Below are positions 34,393-42,889 of a stretch of DNA of 64,000 bases, piece after piece (the first letter of the stretch is position 1; every line of letters starts with the position of its first letter). The stretch is from the NCBI GenBank assembly GCA_965204245.1, contig CBDBED010000002.1:186001-250000 (forward strand). Direction: 5' to 3'. Origin of the DNA: JAAXIE01 sp965204245. Its GTDB lineage: Bacteria > Chloroflexota > Dehalococcoidia > Lucifugimonadales > JAAXIE01. The notes below the pieces were generated by a model that was not told where the DNA came from, did no database searches, and worked only from the letters and a program-made list of their open reading frames with translations. The position numbers and the translations under genes were made by a program.

Positions 34393-35694
34393 ATGGTAAT
34401 GGGCCAGAGTCAGATTTGGTCGCCTTGGATTATGGACGACATTCACTCCAAGGCGGAACTCGGTCGCTACCGGGTGCGGGGGTTCAGTTCCTTCCAGAAG
34501 GTGACCCATTTCGATGACCTTGTGTTCCTCTCGACGGGCCTGACCCGCTTTCCCCTTGAGGGATACAAGGAGCGGTGCAACACGCAGACAGTTATCGGCA
34601 AGCGCCATGCGGAGAACCCGCTGGTGCTGGAGACGCCGGTCTATGTGACGGGCATGAGTTATGGGGCTTTGTCCCGCACGGCCAAGACTGCCTTGGCGCG
34701 GGGGACGGCGATGACGGGGACGGCAACCTGCACGGGCGACGGCGGCATGCTGCCCCAAGAACGTGAGGAGGCCGCCAACCTCATCTACCAGATACTGCCC
34801 AGCCGTTATGGCGTCAGTCCGCACGACATGGTGCGGGCGGATGCCTTGGAGATTGTGGTGGGGCAGGGGGCCAAGCCCGGCACCGGCGGGCTGCTGATGG
34901 GCGTCAAGGTGCTGGATGACGTGGCCGCTATGCGAGACCTCCCCACGGGCATCGACCAGCGCAGCCCGACGCGGCACCCCGACTGGCTGGGCCCCGACGA
35001 TTTGACGGTGAAGATTGAGCAGTTGCGGGAGGCGACCGACTGGCAGGTGCCCATCCATGTGAAGCTGGGGGCATGCCGTGTCAGCGATGATGTGAAGCTG
35101 GCGGCCAAGGCCGGGGCGGATGCGATTGTCATCGACAGCATGGTGGCCGGGACGGGAGCGTCGGCGGAAATTTTGCTGGACCACAGCGGCATACCCACGG
35201 TGCCGGCCATCGTGCAGGCGCGGGAGGCGTTGCGGGAAATCGGCCTCTATGGGGAGGTCAGTTTGATTGCGTCGGGTGGGATCCGCAGCGGGGCCGATGC
35301 TGCCAAGGCGCTCGCCCTTGGGGCGGATGCCGTGGCCATCGGCTTGGCTGCCCTCATTGCCCTCAACTGTAACAAGGAAATCGAGGAGTCGGACTTCGAG
35401 AATGAGATCGGCGTGCCTGCGGGGATGTGCCACCACTGCCACACGGGGAAGTGCCCCGTGGGCATCACCACCCAAGACCCGGAGTTGGAAAAGCGTCTCG
35501 ATGTTCAAGGCGGGGCCGAGCGGGTGGCCAACTTCATCAACTCGATGACGATGGAGATGGCGCTTCTGGCGCGTTCGCTGGGCAAGAGCGATGTCCACAG
35601 CCTGGAGCCCGAGGACATGGCGGCGCTGACGATTGAGGCGTCGGCGATGGCACGGGTGCCGCTGGCGGGGACGGATAAGGTGTTTGGGTGGTGA
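34393..35694 (+). CDS. mgsC: N-methylglutamate synthase subunit C (FMN/iron-sulfur glutamate synthase domain)
   Basis: 433 residues corresponding to the central FMN domain of glutamate synthase. TGMSYGALSRTAKTALARG starts the TIM barrel; GQGAKPGTGGLLMGVKV, HVKLGACRVSDDVKLAAKAGADAIVIDSMVAGTGA and LIASGGIRSGADAAKALALGADAVAIG bind FMN; GMCHHCHTGKCPVG carries the three Cys of the [3Fe-4S] cluster. In NMG synthase this subunit transfers reducing power and forms N-methylglutamate from 2-oxoglutarate and methylamine. Two small genes separate it from mgsB. Confidence 0.9.
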   Translation: MVMGQSQIWSPWIMDDIHSKAELGRYRVRGFSSFQKVTHFDDLVFLSTGLTRFPLEGYKERCNTQTVIGKRHAENPLVLETPVYVTGMSYGALSRTAKTALARGTAMTGTATCTGDGGMLPQEREEAANLIYQILPSRYGVSPHDMVRADALEIVVGQGAKPGTGGLLMGVKVLDDVAAMRDLPTGIDQRSPTRHPDWLGPDDLTVKIEQLREATDWQVPIHVKLGACRVSDDVKLAAKAGADAIVIDSMVAGTGASAEILLDHSGIPTVPAIVQAREALREIGLYGEVSLIASGGIRSGADAAKALALGADAVAIGLAALIALNCNKEIEESDFENEIGVPAGMCHHCHTGKCPVGITTQDPELEKRLDVQGGAERVANFINSMTMEMALLARSLGKSDVHSLEPEDMAALTIEASAMARVPLAGTDKVFGW

Positions 35695-35746
35695 TGGCAC
35701 TCAACTTCAAGGTCCGGCCCACTGAGGGGAGGATGACAGCAGGTAT

Positions 35747-36094
35747 ATGAAGGCAAGAGAGACAACCTATACCGAGACATTGAGCCTCGTAGGGAACTAC
35801 ATGATGAGAGACAGGTCGGGGTTTGCCGACATCCCGGTCATAGTCTCCGTTGTGGCGTTCACCGCACTGGCGGGACTGGGCGCCTCTATCGTCTGTCTGG
35901 TGAGAGGGATCATCGACGGTATCAGAGGGTTCATTGCCTTTCTCATGTGGGTCCAGCAGCAGATGGAAGAGTCGAACAGCAGGGCCAAGGCGAGGTACGG
36001 GCCACCTAGGCGGACAGGGAGAGTCCGGCAGACCAAGGGGTACAGGGAACTCAACACTTCCAGACCGTTTAAGCAGCCCGAACCCAACACCTGA
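35747..36094 (+). CDS. Small membrane protein, unknown
   Basis: 115 residues. A long hydrophobic stretch (residues ~28-68: DIPVIVSVVAFTALAGLGASIV and IRGFIAFLMWV) forms one or two membrane helices; the C-terminal 45 residues are basic and polar (RRTGRVRQTKGYRE). No family recognised. Inserted between mgsC and the DNA glycosylase. Confidence 0.5.
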   Translation: MKARETTYTETLSLVGNYMMRDRSGFADIPVIVSVVAFTALAGLGASIVCLVRGIIDGIRGFIAFLMWVQQQMEESNSRAKARYGPPRRTGRVRQTKGYRELNTSRPFKQPEPNT

Positions 36095-36155
36095 AAGATT
36101 GATGACTGGCTCCGAGCGTAGCTCGGATAATATCGTTAGGTTGGGGGGATGAAGG

Positions 36156-37136
36156 ATGGCTTTCGAGTTGACTGTAGACCAGCCCTTCGATTTGAAGCTC
36201 ACACTCGATTGTGGGCAGGGCCACCGTTGGCTGAAAGACAAGGAGAATCCTGGATGGTATACCAGCGTATTCAACCTGGGTGAAGAGTATTCTCTCTCCA
36301 CTGGGCGTGACAAAAACGAATTGGTCTGGATTCACCAAGTCAACGGTGTAGATGGGTTGGTGGAGTTTCACACAGACGGCGGCGACATAGAACAGGTAAG
36401 GCAGAAGCTCCGTTGGCAGTTCCGACTAGAGGCCGACGATGATGATGTAGGAGAGGTATATGCCGAGTTAAAGAAGGATCCCGCAACGGGGAAAGAAGAC
36501 CCCCATATGGGGCAGCTAGTCGATGATTATCCGGGTCTGCGCGTAATGCGTGTTGACCCGTGGGAGTGCTTGGCGTTCTTCATTCTTTCTACTAACACCG
36601 ACATATCTACCACACAAAAACGGATGGAATCCATCGCGGACAAGCTTGGTAACGCTGTGCGATCGGATGCTGCCGATCGCCGAACCTTTCCCACTCCTTG
36701 CGAAATTGATAATCAAGGCGTAGAAGCACTCTCCCAGATGAACAATCTGAATTTCGGTCTCGATAAAGACGCCAAGATTTACGCATCTGCCATCTGGATT
36801 AGCACCAAGAAGCTCATACTCGACTCCTTACGAAAGAAACCGTATGCCAAGCTTATACAAGAGCTGCAACAGCTGTGGGGTGTCGGACCCAAGGTCTCCA
36901 ACTGTACGGCATTGTTCTCTCTGGAACAGATAGAGGCCTTCCCAGTAGATACGCACGTCGAAGAAGCACTAAGATGCCGTTATGGGCATTGCGGAGACCT
37001 ACCTAGAACAGCAGATGCGATGGTTGGTTGGGGCAGACGGCGCTTCAAGAAGCATGCAGGCTATGCTTCCCAGTTCCTATTCAAGCATGGCTACGAATAT
37101 CACCGAAAGGACAGCAGCAAGCGTTGCCCCTATTAG
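36156..37136 (+). CDS. 8-oxoguanine DNA glycosylase (OGG1-like, HhH-GPD)
   Basis: 326 residues. N-terminal OGG_N-like domain (FDLKLTLDCGQGHRWLKD), then the HhH-GPD fold: FFILSTNTDISTTQKRMESI, and LQQLWGVGPKVSNCTALFSLEQIEAFPVDTHVEE with the catalytic Lys (GPKVSNC) and Asp (PVDTH). Such enzymes excise 8-oxoguanine from DNA. Codon use and GC are visibly lower than in mgsC and gmaS, so it was probably acquired and inserted into the cluster. It runs to within 23 bases of gmaS. Confidence 0.85.
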   Translation: MAFELTVDQPFDLKLTLDCGQGHRWLKDKENPGWYTSVFNLGEEYSLSTGRDKNELVWIHQVNGVDGLVEFHTDGGDIEQVRQKLRWQFRLEADDDDVGEVYAELKKDPATGKEDPHMGQLVDDYPGLRVMRVDPWECLAFFILSTNTDISTTQKRMESIADKLGNAVRSDAADRRTFPTPCEIDNQGVEALSQMNNLNFGLDKDAKIYASAIWISTKKLILDSLRKKPYAKLIQELQQLWGVGPKVSNCTALFSLEQIEAFPVDTHVEEALRCRYGHCGDLPRTADAMVGWGRRRFKKHAGYASQFLFKHGYEYHRKDSSKRCPY

Positions 37137-37158
37137 CCGTCCTAGGAGCACACACACA

Positions 37159-38517
37159 ATGACCACCCGACAAGAAATCGCCCAACGAATTAAGGATGAC
37201 GGCATCCGCTTCCTCCTGGCGCAGTTTGTGGATATACATGGGAGTGCCAAGGTGAAGATGGTGCCCTCTAGCTGTCTGAATGATGTGGCGGATGTGGGGG
37301 CGGGGTTTGCCGGGGCGGCTTTGTGGGGGATGGGGCAGGGGCCTCATTCGCATGACATGCTGGCGCGTGTTGATATCGACAGCTATACGCCCCTGCCTTG
37401 GGCTGAGGGGGTGGCGCGGTTTGCCAGTGACTTGTACGTGGATGACGAACCTCATCCCTTCTGCCCGCGGGTCAACCTGAAGAGGGTGCTGGGTCAGGCG
37501 AGGGGTGAGGGGTATGTGTTCAACGTGGGGGTGGAGCCTGAGCACTTTCTGGTGGTCAAGAATGCCGACGGCTCCATTGAGCCTTGGGACCCCGCCGGGG
37601 CCGAGGGGCTGGAGAAGCCCTGCTATGACTTCAAGGGTCTGTCCGGGGCCATGGGATATTTGCAGGAGATGATGGAGGGTCTGAACGGGCTTGGCTGGGA
37701 GGTGTACCAGTCGGACCACGAGGACGCCAACGGGCAGTACGAAATCAACTTCGTATACGCCGATGCGCTGACGACGGCCGACCGGCACACCTTCTTCAAG
37801 ATGATGAGCGGGCAGGTGGCGCAGAAACACGGGGCCATCTCAACGTTCATGGCAAAGCCCTTCGCGAACCGCACCGGGAGCGGGGCCCACATCCATTACC
37901 ACTTGGCCGATTCCGAGACCGGAGAGAACGTCTTTCTGGATGAGTCCGACCCGCGGGGCTTGGGCCTGTCGGGCTTGGCCTATAACTTCATCGGGGGCAT
38001 CTTCAAACATGCCGAGGCCCTGTGTGGCGTCACCTCACCCACGGTTAACTGCTATAAGCGTCTCCAAGTGGGGCAGGCCCTGTATGGTTCGCGGTCCGGC
38101 TTCCTGTGGACGCCCGCCTCCATCACATACGGCGACAACAACCGCACGCAGATGGTGCGCACTGCCGGGCCGGGGCATTTCGAGGACCGCACCATTTCTG
38201 CGGGCTGCAACCTCTATTTGGCGTTGGCGGCGTACTTGGCGGCAGGTCTGGACGGCATACGCAACCGCCTTGATCCTGGGGAGCCCAACCTAGGCAACAT
38301 GTATGCCTTGGGGGTGGATGAAATCCTGCGCCGGGGTATCCGTCTGCTGCCCCAGTCCCTTCCCGAAGCCCTTGACTATCTTGAGCAGGACCAAGTGGTA
38401 TTGGATGCTTTGGGCCCCATCGGGCCCGAATTCATCGGGCTGAAGCGCGATGAGTGGAGCCAGTATCATCGTACTGTGGGGGCTTGGGAGACCGACCGCT
38501 ACCTCACTCTGTTCTAG
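37159..38517 (+). CDS. gmaS: Gamma-glutamylmethylamide synthetase (GlnA-III/GlnT-like)
   Basis: 452 residues, shorter than GlnA-I, from the ATG at 37159. FLLAQFVDIHGSAKVKMVP opens the glutamine synthetase N-domain; GVEPEHFLV, QSDHEDANGQYEINFVYADAL, HTFFKMM, FANRTGSGAHIHYHL and NRTQMVRT are catalytic-domain motifs. The GVEPE/HEDANGQYE form is typical of GlnT/GMAS. GMAS joins glutamate and methylamine with ATP. With mgsABC and the sox-like genes nearby this is the entry enzyme of the pathway. The longer open frame upstream overlaps the DNA glycosylase and is rejected. A plain glutamine synthetase III role cannot be excluded by sequence alone. Confidence 0.87.
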   Translation: MTTRQEIAQRIKDDGIRFLLAQFVDIHGSAKVKMVPSSCLNDVADVGAGFAGAALWGMGQGPHSHDMLARVDIDSYTPLPWAEGVARFASDLYVDDEPHPFCPRVNLKRVLGQARGEGYVFNVGVEPEHFLVVKNADGSIEPWDPAGAEGLEKPCYDFKGLSGAMGYLQEMMEGLNGLGWEVYQSDHEDANGQYEINFVYADALTTADRHTFFKMMSGQVAQKHGAISTFMAKPFANRTGSGAHIHYHLADSETGENVFLDESDPRGLGLSGLAYNFIGGIFKHAEALCGVTSPTVNCYKRLQVGQALYGSRSGFLWTPASITYGDNNRTQMVRTAGPGHFEDRTISAGCNLYLALAAYLAAGLDGIRNRLDPGEPNLGNMYALGVDEILRRGIRLLPQSLPEALDYLEQDQVVLDALGPIGPEFIGLKRDEWSQYHRTVGAWETDRYLTLF

Positions 38518-38550
38518 GGCCGTCCAACATCGACCAAAGGTGGACAAAGC

Positions 38551-38814
38551 GTGGCATTCTGGTTGACATGCCCCAACTGTGGACGGCGAAGCGTGGAGGA
38601 ATTCCGCTTCGGCGGGGAGGTGCTGTCACGCCCCGACCCGTCTGCCCCTACCTCCGAGTGGAACGACTATTTCTACAACCGCAAGAACGTCCAAGGCGTG
38701 CAGCGGGAGTGGTGGTACCATCGCCTTGGGTGCCGCAAGTGGTTCATAGCGGAGCGGGATACGCGGGATAATACGGTGGTCAGCACCGGGTGGCCCGGTG
38801 CCACCAGTGATTGA
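38551..38814 (+). CDS. mgdB: N-methylglutamate dehydrogenase/sarcosine oxidase delta-like subunit
   Basis: 87 residues from a GTG with AAAGGTGGACAAAGC upstream. WLTCPNCGRRSVEEFRFGGE and REWWYHRLGCRKWFIAERDT are the two halves of the SoxD zinc-binding fold (Cys, Cys, His, Cys). The delta subunit coordinates a Zn ion on the surface of the heterotetramer. It is separated from the alpha subunit by a HEPN gene. Confidence 0.9.
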   Translation: MAFWLTCPNCGRRSVEEFRFGGEVLSRPDPSAPTSEWNDYFYNRKNVQGVQREWWYHRLGCRKWFIAERDTRDNTVVSTGWPGATSD

Positions 38815-38870
38815 CGTCTCCCTTGCCCAACAGCGGCGAGCGCAATAGACTAGCCATAAGGGATTGATCC

Positions 38871-39245
38871 ATGACAACCAATGCTGCTACGGAATACCGC
38901 CAGCAGGCGCGAGAATTCCTTGTCAAGGCGCGCCAATATCTAGCCGATGGCGACCTGCATCAAGCCTCGGAAAAGGGATGGGGTGCTGCCTCGCATATGG
39001 TCAAAGCGGTTGCTGATGTGATAGGCGAATCTTATGATCGTCATGAAGAGTTTCGTCACATCATGCGGCTGTTAGGTCACCGCTTGCACAATCGCTCCAG
39101 GCTATTGCGACTGCGCCGTGCAGCAGAGGAGCTGCATAGTAACTACTACCAGCGCAAAAGATTCCTTGATGCCAACGAAATCTCTGAAGACTTAGACGCC
39201 GTCGCCGAACTCCTCGGCCTTCTGGAGCCTCTGACCCTTCGCTAG
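38871..39245 (+). CDS. PaREP1/HEPN-like helical protein
   Basis: 124 residues, all helical: EFLVKARQYLADGDLHQASEKGWGAASHMVKAVAD, then a central H..F..I..LL, and LHSNYYQRKRFLDANEI. The pattern of a helix with D.hqASEKgWgA(A/S) and a late NYY..R.FL is that of PaREP1/DUF157-like proteins related to HEPN domains, many of which are RNases or partners of nucleotidyltransferases. Two close paralogues lie at 55700-56539. Inserted between mgdB and mgdC, so likely cotranscribed. Confidence 0.75.
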   Translation: MTTNAATEYRQQAREFLVKARQYLADGDLHQASEKGWGAASHMVKAVADVIGESYDRHEEFRHIMRLLGHRLHNRSRLLRLRRAAEELHSNYYQRKRFLDANEISEDLDAVAELLGLLEPLTLR

Positions 39246-39262
39246 CCCTCACACCGCAGGCG

Positions 39263-39275
39263 TATAATGCGCCGG
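39263..39275 (+). promoter_or_regulatory. -10 box placed for a leaderless mgdC transcript
   Basis: TATAAT at 39263-39268 lies six bases before the GTG of mgdC, with no Shine-Dalgarno sequence between. Initiation 6-8 bases after the box would begin at the start codon. No good -35 is visible. Confidence 0.4.
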
Positions 39276-42187
39276 TGAACACTGACCGCCTGCCTCCCCG
39301 CCCTTCCCACGTTACAACGCCCTCGCGGCGCGTTGCCTTTACCTTCAATGGCAAGCGGATTGAGGGGGTGGAGGGTGACACGGTCGGCTCGGCCCTGTAT
39401 GTCTCAGGGGTACGCACTTTCACCCGTAGCTTCAAGTACCACCGCCCGCGGGGGTTGCTGTGCGTCTCAGGGAGTTGTCCCAACTGCCTGATGAACGTCG
39501 ATGGCGTGCCCAACGTGCGGACCTGCGCCGAGACCTTGCGTGAGGGAATGTCAGTGCGACACCAGAATGCTTGGCCGTCGCTGAAGCACGATTTCCTCTC
39601 GATATTCGACCGTTTGGACAAGCTCCTGCCTGTGGGGTTCTACTACAAGATGTTCATACGGCCTCGATTCCTCTGGCGCATGGTGTCGCCTTGGATACGG
39701 CGTTTTGCCGGACTGGGCAAGCTCGATGTCGAGGACCCACCTGAAGGCCACTACGAGCATGTGCATATGCATACCGACGTGGCGGTTGTAGGAGGTGGGC
39801 CTGCCGGGCTATCGGCTGCTGCCGAGGCAGGACGCGCAGGGCTGAGGGTTACCTTGATTGACGACCAGCCATCTCTTGGTGGACACCTGCGGGCCGACTC
39901 CCACACTTATACAGGCCTGACGCAAGGGGAAGAACAGGGACGTGCGGGATACGAGATTGGTCAGGACTTATCCGTCAGCTTGGAGGAACTTCCCAACGTC
40001 AGCATCCTCAGCAACGCTTCGGCCTTTGGCTTGTACGAGGGCAATCTGCTCGGCATATTGCAGGACAAGAGGGTGGTCAAGTTGCGGGCGGAGTCCATTG
40101 TGGTGGCCACGGGTGCCAAGCAGATACCCATGGTCTTCCGCAACAACGACGTGCCGGGAATCATGCTGGGAGCGGGTGTCCAGAGACTGGTGAACCTGTA
40201 TGGCGTGAGGCCGGGTCGGCGGGCCGTGGTAGTCACCGACGATGACACGGGCTACGACTTGGCGATGGAATTGTTGGAGGCGGGGGTACAAGTGGTTGCC
40301 GTCGTCGACCGGCGTACCTCAGCCATGAGCGGAACCTCAGGCACTGGGGAACTGGGTCGGGCGGGGATCGCCACTTACCGGGACCACCATGTAGTGCGAG
40401 CCCATGGGATCCGTCATGTTCGAAGTCTGACCATTGCCCACAAGACCACTGGCAGGAAAAGCCGCATCCCCTGCGACTTGGTCTGTATCTCCGGCCCCTA
40501 CCAGCCCGAATCAGCCCTGCTACAGCAGGCAGGTTGCCGCATGAGCTACGACGCTGACTTGGGTGAGACTGTCCCCACGAACCTGCCTCAGGGTGTCTAT
40601 GCCGTAGGGGACGTCACCGGTATTCATGACCTGGGCGCCATTATTCTCCAAGGGCGCATTGTCGGTCAGGAGGCTGCGGGGCGTGTCGCGGGCCAGTTGC
40701 CAAGGATGCGGGGGGAGTTGGCCCGCAGCACCGAGGAATACCGCAAAGGGGCGGTCGGCACGGGAGTGCGGGGACAGATGCCTCCTCTCGATCCCAAAGG
40801 GCGGAAGAAGAGCTTCGCCTGCTTCTGTGAAGACGTGACGGCACAGGACGTGTCGGATGCCGTGCTTGAAGGCTATGGCGACATTGAGTTGCTGAAGCGA
40901 TACAGCACCTTTGCCATGGGTCCATGCCAAGGGCGGATGTGCCAAGCTAACGTACGCGCCCTGTGTTCCCGCGAAAGCGGACAACCCATGGAGGAGGTGT
41001 TCCCCACCACTTCCCGTCCTCCGGCCCGCCCCGTACCCCTTGGCGCCCTTGCAGGCCCGGAACACATGCCGGTGCGCCTTACTCCCATGCACTACCTACA
41101 CTTGGAGCTTGGGGCCGAGATGGGCGACGTGGGTCAGTGGCGGCGTCCACACCACTACACCGCCATCGAGGAGGAGTGCCGCGCCGTCCGGGAGCGGGTG
41201 GGCATCATCGATGTGAGCACCCTCGGCAAGCTGGATGTGCAGGGGAAGGACGCAGGCGCCCTGCTGGACCGTGTATACACCAACACGCATTCCAACCTTG
41301 CGGTCGGGCGCACGCGGTATGGGGTGGTCTGCTCCGACTCGGGCGTCATCATGGACGACGGCACTGTGTCGCGCATCGGGCCGGAACATTTCTATGTCAC
41401 CACCGGCACGGGAAACACCGACCTGGTGGAGGAGTGGTTCAAGTGGTGGGCCGCTGCAGGCTCCGGCGGTGTCCATGTGACCAACGTCACTGCCGCCTAT
41501 GCCGCCGTTAATGTCGCCGGGCCCCGAGCACGCGACCTCCTTTGCAAGCTCACCGACACGGATCTTGCCAAGGACTCCTTCACCTACATGACCAACCGGG
41601 AGGCCGTAGTTGCAGGGGTGCTCGTCAGGATGATCCGCGTCGGCTTCGTGGGCGAGACGGGCTGGGAGTTGCACTGCCCATCGGAGTACGGCGAACACAT
41701 GTGGACGACCATCATGGAGGCGGGCCGTGAGTTCGGCATAGCTCCCTTTGGTGTCGAAACCCAGAGAGTGCTGCGACTGGAGAAGAAGCACATCATCCCA
41801 GCCCAGGATACCGACGCCATCTCCAACCCGCTGGAGGCCGACATGGCGTGGGTGGCCCGGATGCAGAAGGACGACTTCATCGGCAAGCAGGGCCTCCGTG
41901 CAGTGCAGGAACGAGGCCTCCGTGACGCGCTGGTAGGATTCGTCATGTCGGATGGGGTTGTCCCTAGGGACGGCGACCCGGTGGTGTCCGGCGGCCAGCC
42001 CATAGGCCGGGTCACCAGTTCCCGCTACAGCCCTGCCCTGGGCAAGGGCATCGGCTTGGCATGGGTGCCGGTCTCCATGGCCGAGGAAGACACGGAGATC
42101 GAGGTTCTGGTCAACGGCAAGCCAACGCCGGGCCGCGTGGTGAGCCAGCCCTTCTATGATCCCGACGGCGGCAGGCTGAGGGAGTAG
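39275..42187 (+). CDS. mgdC: N-methylglutamate dehydrogenase/sarcosine oxidase alpha-like subunit
   Basis: 970 residues. Domain order: 2Fe-2S-like N-domain (residues ~10-90, FNGKRIEGVEGDTVGSALY), NAD-binding Rossmann (VAVVGGGPAGLSAAAEA, ~169), second dinucleotide fold, FAD/NAD regions, SoxA_A3-type Cys-rich region (FACFCEDVTAQDV, GPCQGRMCQ, ~505-555), and a C-terminal folate-binding GcvT domain (~590-960, RVYTNTHSNLAVGRTRYGVV, GWELHCPSEYG, GAE-like). It reduces NAD+ or a quinone from the beta-subunit flavin and transfers the one-carbon unit to tetrahydrofolate. Annotators would often call it SoxA; the neighbours mgsABC and gmaS favour MgdC. Confidence 0.88.
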   Translation: MNTDRLPPRPSHVTTPSRRVAFTFNGKRIEGVEGDTVGSALYVSGVRTFTRSFKYHRPRGLLCVSGSCPNCLMNVDGVPNVRTCAETLREGMSVRHQNAWPSLKHDFLSIFDRLDKLLPVGFYYKMFIRPRFLWRMVSPWIRRFAGLGKLDVEDPPEGHYEHVHMHTDVAVVGGGPAGLSAAAEAGRAGLRVTLIDDQPSLGGHLRADSHTYTGLTQGEEQGRAGYEIGQDLSVSLEELPNVSILSNASAFGLYEGNLLGILQDKRVVKLRAESIVVATGAKQIPMVFRNNDVPGIMLGAGVQRLVNLYGVRPGRRAVVVTDDDTGYDLAMELLEAGVQVVAVVDRRTSAMSGTSGTGELGRAGIATYRDHHVVRAHGIRHVRSLTIAHKTTGRKSRIPCDLVCISGPYQPESALLQQAGCRMSYDADLGETVPTNLPQGVYAVGDVTGIHDLGAIILQGRIVGQEAAGRVAGQLPRMRGELARSTEEYRKGAVGTGVRGQMPPLDPKGRKKSFACFCEDVTAQDVSDAVLEGYGDIELLKRYSTFAMGPCQGRMCQANVRALCSRESGQPMEEVFPTTSRPPARPVPLGALAGPEHMPVRLTPMHYLHLELGAEMGDVGQWRRPHHYTAIEEECRAVRERVGIIDVSTLGKLDVQGKDAGALLDRVYTNTHSNLAVGRTRYGVVCSDSGVIMDDGTVSRIGPEHFYVTTGTGNTDLVEEWFKWWAAAGSGGVHVTNVTAAYAAVNVAGPRARDLLCKLTDTDLAKDSFTYMTNREAVVAGVLVRMIRVGFVGETGWELHCPSEYGEHMWTTIMEAGREFGIAPFGVETQRVLRLEKKHIIPAQDTDAISNPLEADMAWVARMQKDDFIGKQGLRAVQERGLRDALVGFVMSDGVVPRDGDPVVSGGQPIGRVTSSRYSPALGKGIGLAWVPVSMAEEDTEIEVLVNGKPTPGRVVSQPFYDPDGGRLRE

Positions 42188-42190
42188 CCG

Positions 42191-42886
42191 ATGGCAGAAA
42201 TGCTTCCACGGCGCGTTAGCTCGCTGCACCGCCGCCACCTTTCTCTGGGCGCCCAAATGATAGACGAGGGCGGCTGGCAGCGTCCTGGCTGCTACTCATC
42301 TCCCGAGGAGGAAGCGGATGCTGTGCGGACGGGTGCTGGATTGTGCGACACCAGTCCCATGGGGAAGCTGCTAGTGCAGGGCGACGATGTCGCAGGTTTC
42401 CTGGGTGCATCTTTGTCAGCTACGGATATCCCCTTGCCGGGGACCGTTTCGTGGCATTTCGAAAGCACGCTGCTGTGCCGGCTTGCCTCCGATCAGCTTC
42501 TGGTGCTGGCTACGCCGGAAACGGCGGGCCAAACCCGCACTGCCCTCGACGCTCAACATGATGAATACGTCCATCTGGTCGACATGACCTCGGCACTGAC
42601 GGGCCTGTGCGTGGCGGGACCCTGTAGTGCCGATGTGCTGATGAAGGTCACAGATTCGGAATTGGCCGGGCCCACGGCTTCTGATCTGACCTGCGCTCAA
42701 GCCAGCCTTTCAGGGGTGCAGGCCATACTCGTCCGGGCCGATTTCCGGGATGCGCCATGCTACCGCATCTTCGTATCGCGCGACTTGGGGGAGTTCGCCT
42801 GGGATGTGCTCATGGAGGCTGGTTCGCGTGAAGGACTGAAACCCTTTGGCATTGAGGCGTTTCGCCTGCTGAGGGGAGAGGACTGA
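42191..42886 (+). CDS. mgdD: N-methylglutamate dehydrogenase/sarcosine oxidase gamma-like subunit
   Basis: 231 residues with a GcvT-like N-terminal fold: GLCDTSPMGKLLVQGDDVAGFL, LTGLCVAGPCSADVLMKVTDSEL, and a C-terminal VSRDLGEFAWDVLMEAGSREGLKPFGIEAFRLLRGE. This is the gamma subunit that completes the folate site with the alpha chain. Starts three bases after mgdC and ends three bases before mgdA. Confidence 0.87.
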   Translation: MAEMLPRRVSSLHRRHLSLGAQMIDEGGWQRPGCYSSPEEEADAVRTGAGLCDTSPMGKLLVQGDDVAGFLGASLSATDIPLPGTVSWHFESTLLCRLASDQLLVLATPETAGQTRTALDAQHDEYVHLVDMTSALTGLCVAGPCSADVLMKVTDSELAGPTASDLTCAQASLSGVQAILVRADFRDAPCYRIFVSRDLGEFAWDVLMEAGSREGLKPFGIEAFRLLRGED

Positions 42887-42889
42887 ACC

